From positions 1 to 64,000 of the forward strand of contig CAYJMD010000003.1 in assembly GCA_964371585.1 (NCBI GenBank): a stretch of 64,000 bases of DNA, in the 5' to 3' direction. The DNA comes from RGIG5057 sp964371585. Lineage in GTDB: Bacteria > Bacillota > Clostridia > TANB77 > CAG-465. Both the position numbers and the translations under genes were made by a program. Positions 63,421-64,000 of this stretch are shown piece after piece. The notes below the pieces were generated by a model. That model searched no databases. It saw nothing but the letters and a program-made list of their open reading frames with translations, and had not been told where the DNA came from. Numbering within the stretch: the first letter of the stretch is position 1; every line of letters begins with the position of its first letter.

Positions 63421-63425
63421 GCTTT
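63402..63425. promoter_or_regulatory. Dyad over the gap promoter, candidate operator
   Basis: AAAGCT (63402-63407) and AGCTTT (63420-63425) flank the perfect palindrome AAATGCATTT (63408-63417). The dyad covers the -35 and spacer of the gap promoter, a position suited to repression. It does not match the Rex consensus (TTGTGA-N6-TCACAA). Confidence 0.55.
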
Positions 63426-63493
63426 AAATAGAATTTGTTTTATTTTTTACAAATATTGATAATTTTCTACATTTCTTTTAGCACTCTTAGCAA

Positions 63494-64000
63494 TTAATTA
63501 GTTTTTATATTATTTTTAGTTTTATTTTTACTACTTTCGGAAGAAATTACACTTCCATATTTAACTAAATTAACATCATATTTTTTATTTAAATCATCTA
63601 TTATACTTGATACTTTTTCTTGTTTAATTCTAACTTTATTTTTTATATCTTGTGTATTTATATTATGATTTTTAATATTATTATCTCTATTATTGTTAGC
63701 ATATTTATTATCCATTTTTAACAAATCATTTTGATTCATATTAGGTAGATCCTCAAACATATTAACTTGAACCTCATCATTTTCATATACTAAATTATTA
63801 GCTGAAACAGTAAGCATTCTTACATTTCTTGATTTAATATAATTCTCTTTTAGTAATTCTTCTACTTTAATAATCATATCTGTATATAGATTAGTTTTAA
63901 GTATCTTTTTTTGCCTTGTAAAACTTATAAAATTATTGTCTTTTATTGTTATAGATATTACTGTACATTTAGCTTTTTTCTCTCTAAGCTCAGTTGCTAC
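63494..64000 (-). CDS. dinB: Y-family DNA polymerase (DinB/Pol IV type), C-terminal part, runs off the window
   Basis: The frame is open to the window edge, so only the last 168 residues are seen. They match the little-finger domain of Y-family polymerases. VATELREKKAKCTVISITIK leads to NNFISFTRQKKI, then RNVRMLTVSANNLV (the IRLLGVS..NL block), a NMFEDLP motif resembling the beta-clamp-binding site, and a final helix VSSIIDDLNKKYDVNLVKYG. Such polymerases perform translesion synthesis. The catalytic palm lies outside the window. Confidence 0.88.
   Translation of the reverse strand, partial: VATELREKKAKCTVISITIKDNNFISFTRQKKILKTNLYTDMIIKVEELLKENYIKSRNVRMLTVSANNLVYENDEVQVNMFEDLPNMNQNDLLKMDNKYANNNRDNNIKNHNINTQDIKNKVRIKQEKVSSIIDDLNKKYDVNLVKYGSVISSESSKNKTKNNIKTN

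Overview
The window is a very AT-rich segment of a low-GC Gram-positive chromosome. Sporulation and germination genes (SpoIIP, SpoIIM, a SpoIID-family protein, a gerA-type operon), a DivIVA-like protein, strong AGGAGG ribosome sites and many TTGACA/TATAAT promoters, often TGATATAAT, point to an uncultured, probably gut-associated, spore-forming member of the Clostridia or a close relative. No rRNA, tRNA, CRISPR array, transposase, integrase or attachment site was recognised. A 100-N run at 9607-9706 shows this is a scaffolded, probably metagenomic, assembly.

Region 1 (1-20.4 kb). At the left edge is an ABC exporter pair with its own promoter and terminator. From 2.6 to 19.1 kb, all on the minus strand, lies a Gram-positive type IV secretion system (T4SS). 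In transcription order it holds: a small VirB2-like pilin; a protein with two pilin-like domains; PrgI; a membrane-anchored TraC-like protein; the VirB4 ATPase; a VirB6-like channel split into two genes; two larger membrane-anchored extracytoplasmic proteins; a large M23 peptidase with a Gly/Ala heptad-repeat stalk, broken by the gap; four small single-pass proteins; a triple-S1 RNA-binding-type protein; a replication-relaxation-like protein; and a Nudix hydrolase. No coupling ATPase, relaxase or integrase is present. Two terminator-like hairpins and two strong promoters divide it into expression tiers, with the pilin first. A second small M23 peptidase diverges from the pilin promoter, and an SSB-like protein follows on the opposite strand.

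Region 2 (20.5-45.8 kb). This is mainly housekeeping and sporulation: pgi with a GtrII-like membrane protein and TraX; SpoIIP, a DivIVA-like protein and SpoIIM; RNase HI; TmcAL; a sigma-region-2-like protein; a tandem ribbon-helix-helix protein divergent from a SpoVT-C-like GAF protein; RecG; a PadR-DUF1700-DUF4097 operon; a gerA-type germination operon; a SpoIID-family protein; a QueG-like Fe-S protein; MurD; a DUF1540 protein; a UvrC with no C-terminal HhH domain and an apparently leaderless promoter; and a frameshifted patatin.

Region 3 (45.8-64 kb). Here are a DUF285 repeat surface protein, the Sbp/DUF881 division-associated pair, a RibD-C reductase, a family-4 glycosyltransferase, a double zinc-ribbon protein, UvrB, and an unknown three-gene operon behind helically phased AT repeats. 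The lower-glycolysis operon follows (gap, pgk, unknown, tpiA, gpmI, unknown, eno). The window ends inside a Y-family DNA polymerase gene.

The most unusual element is the relaxase-less, multi-tier T4SS with split channel genes, many small membrane-anchored subunits and an RNA-binding-type passenger.
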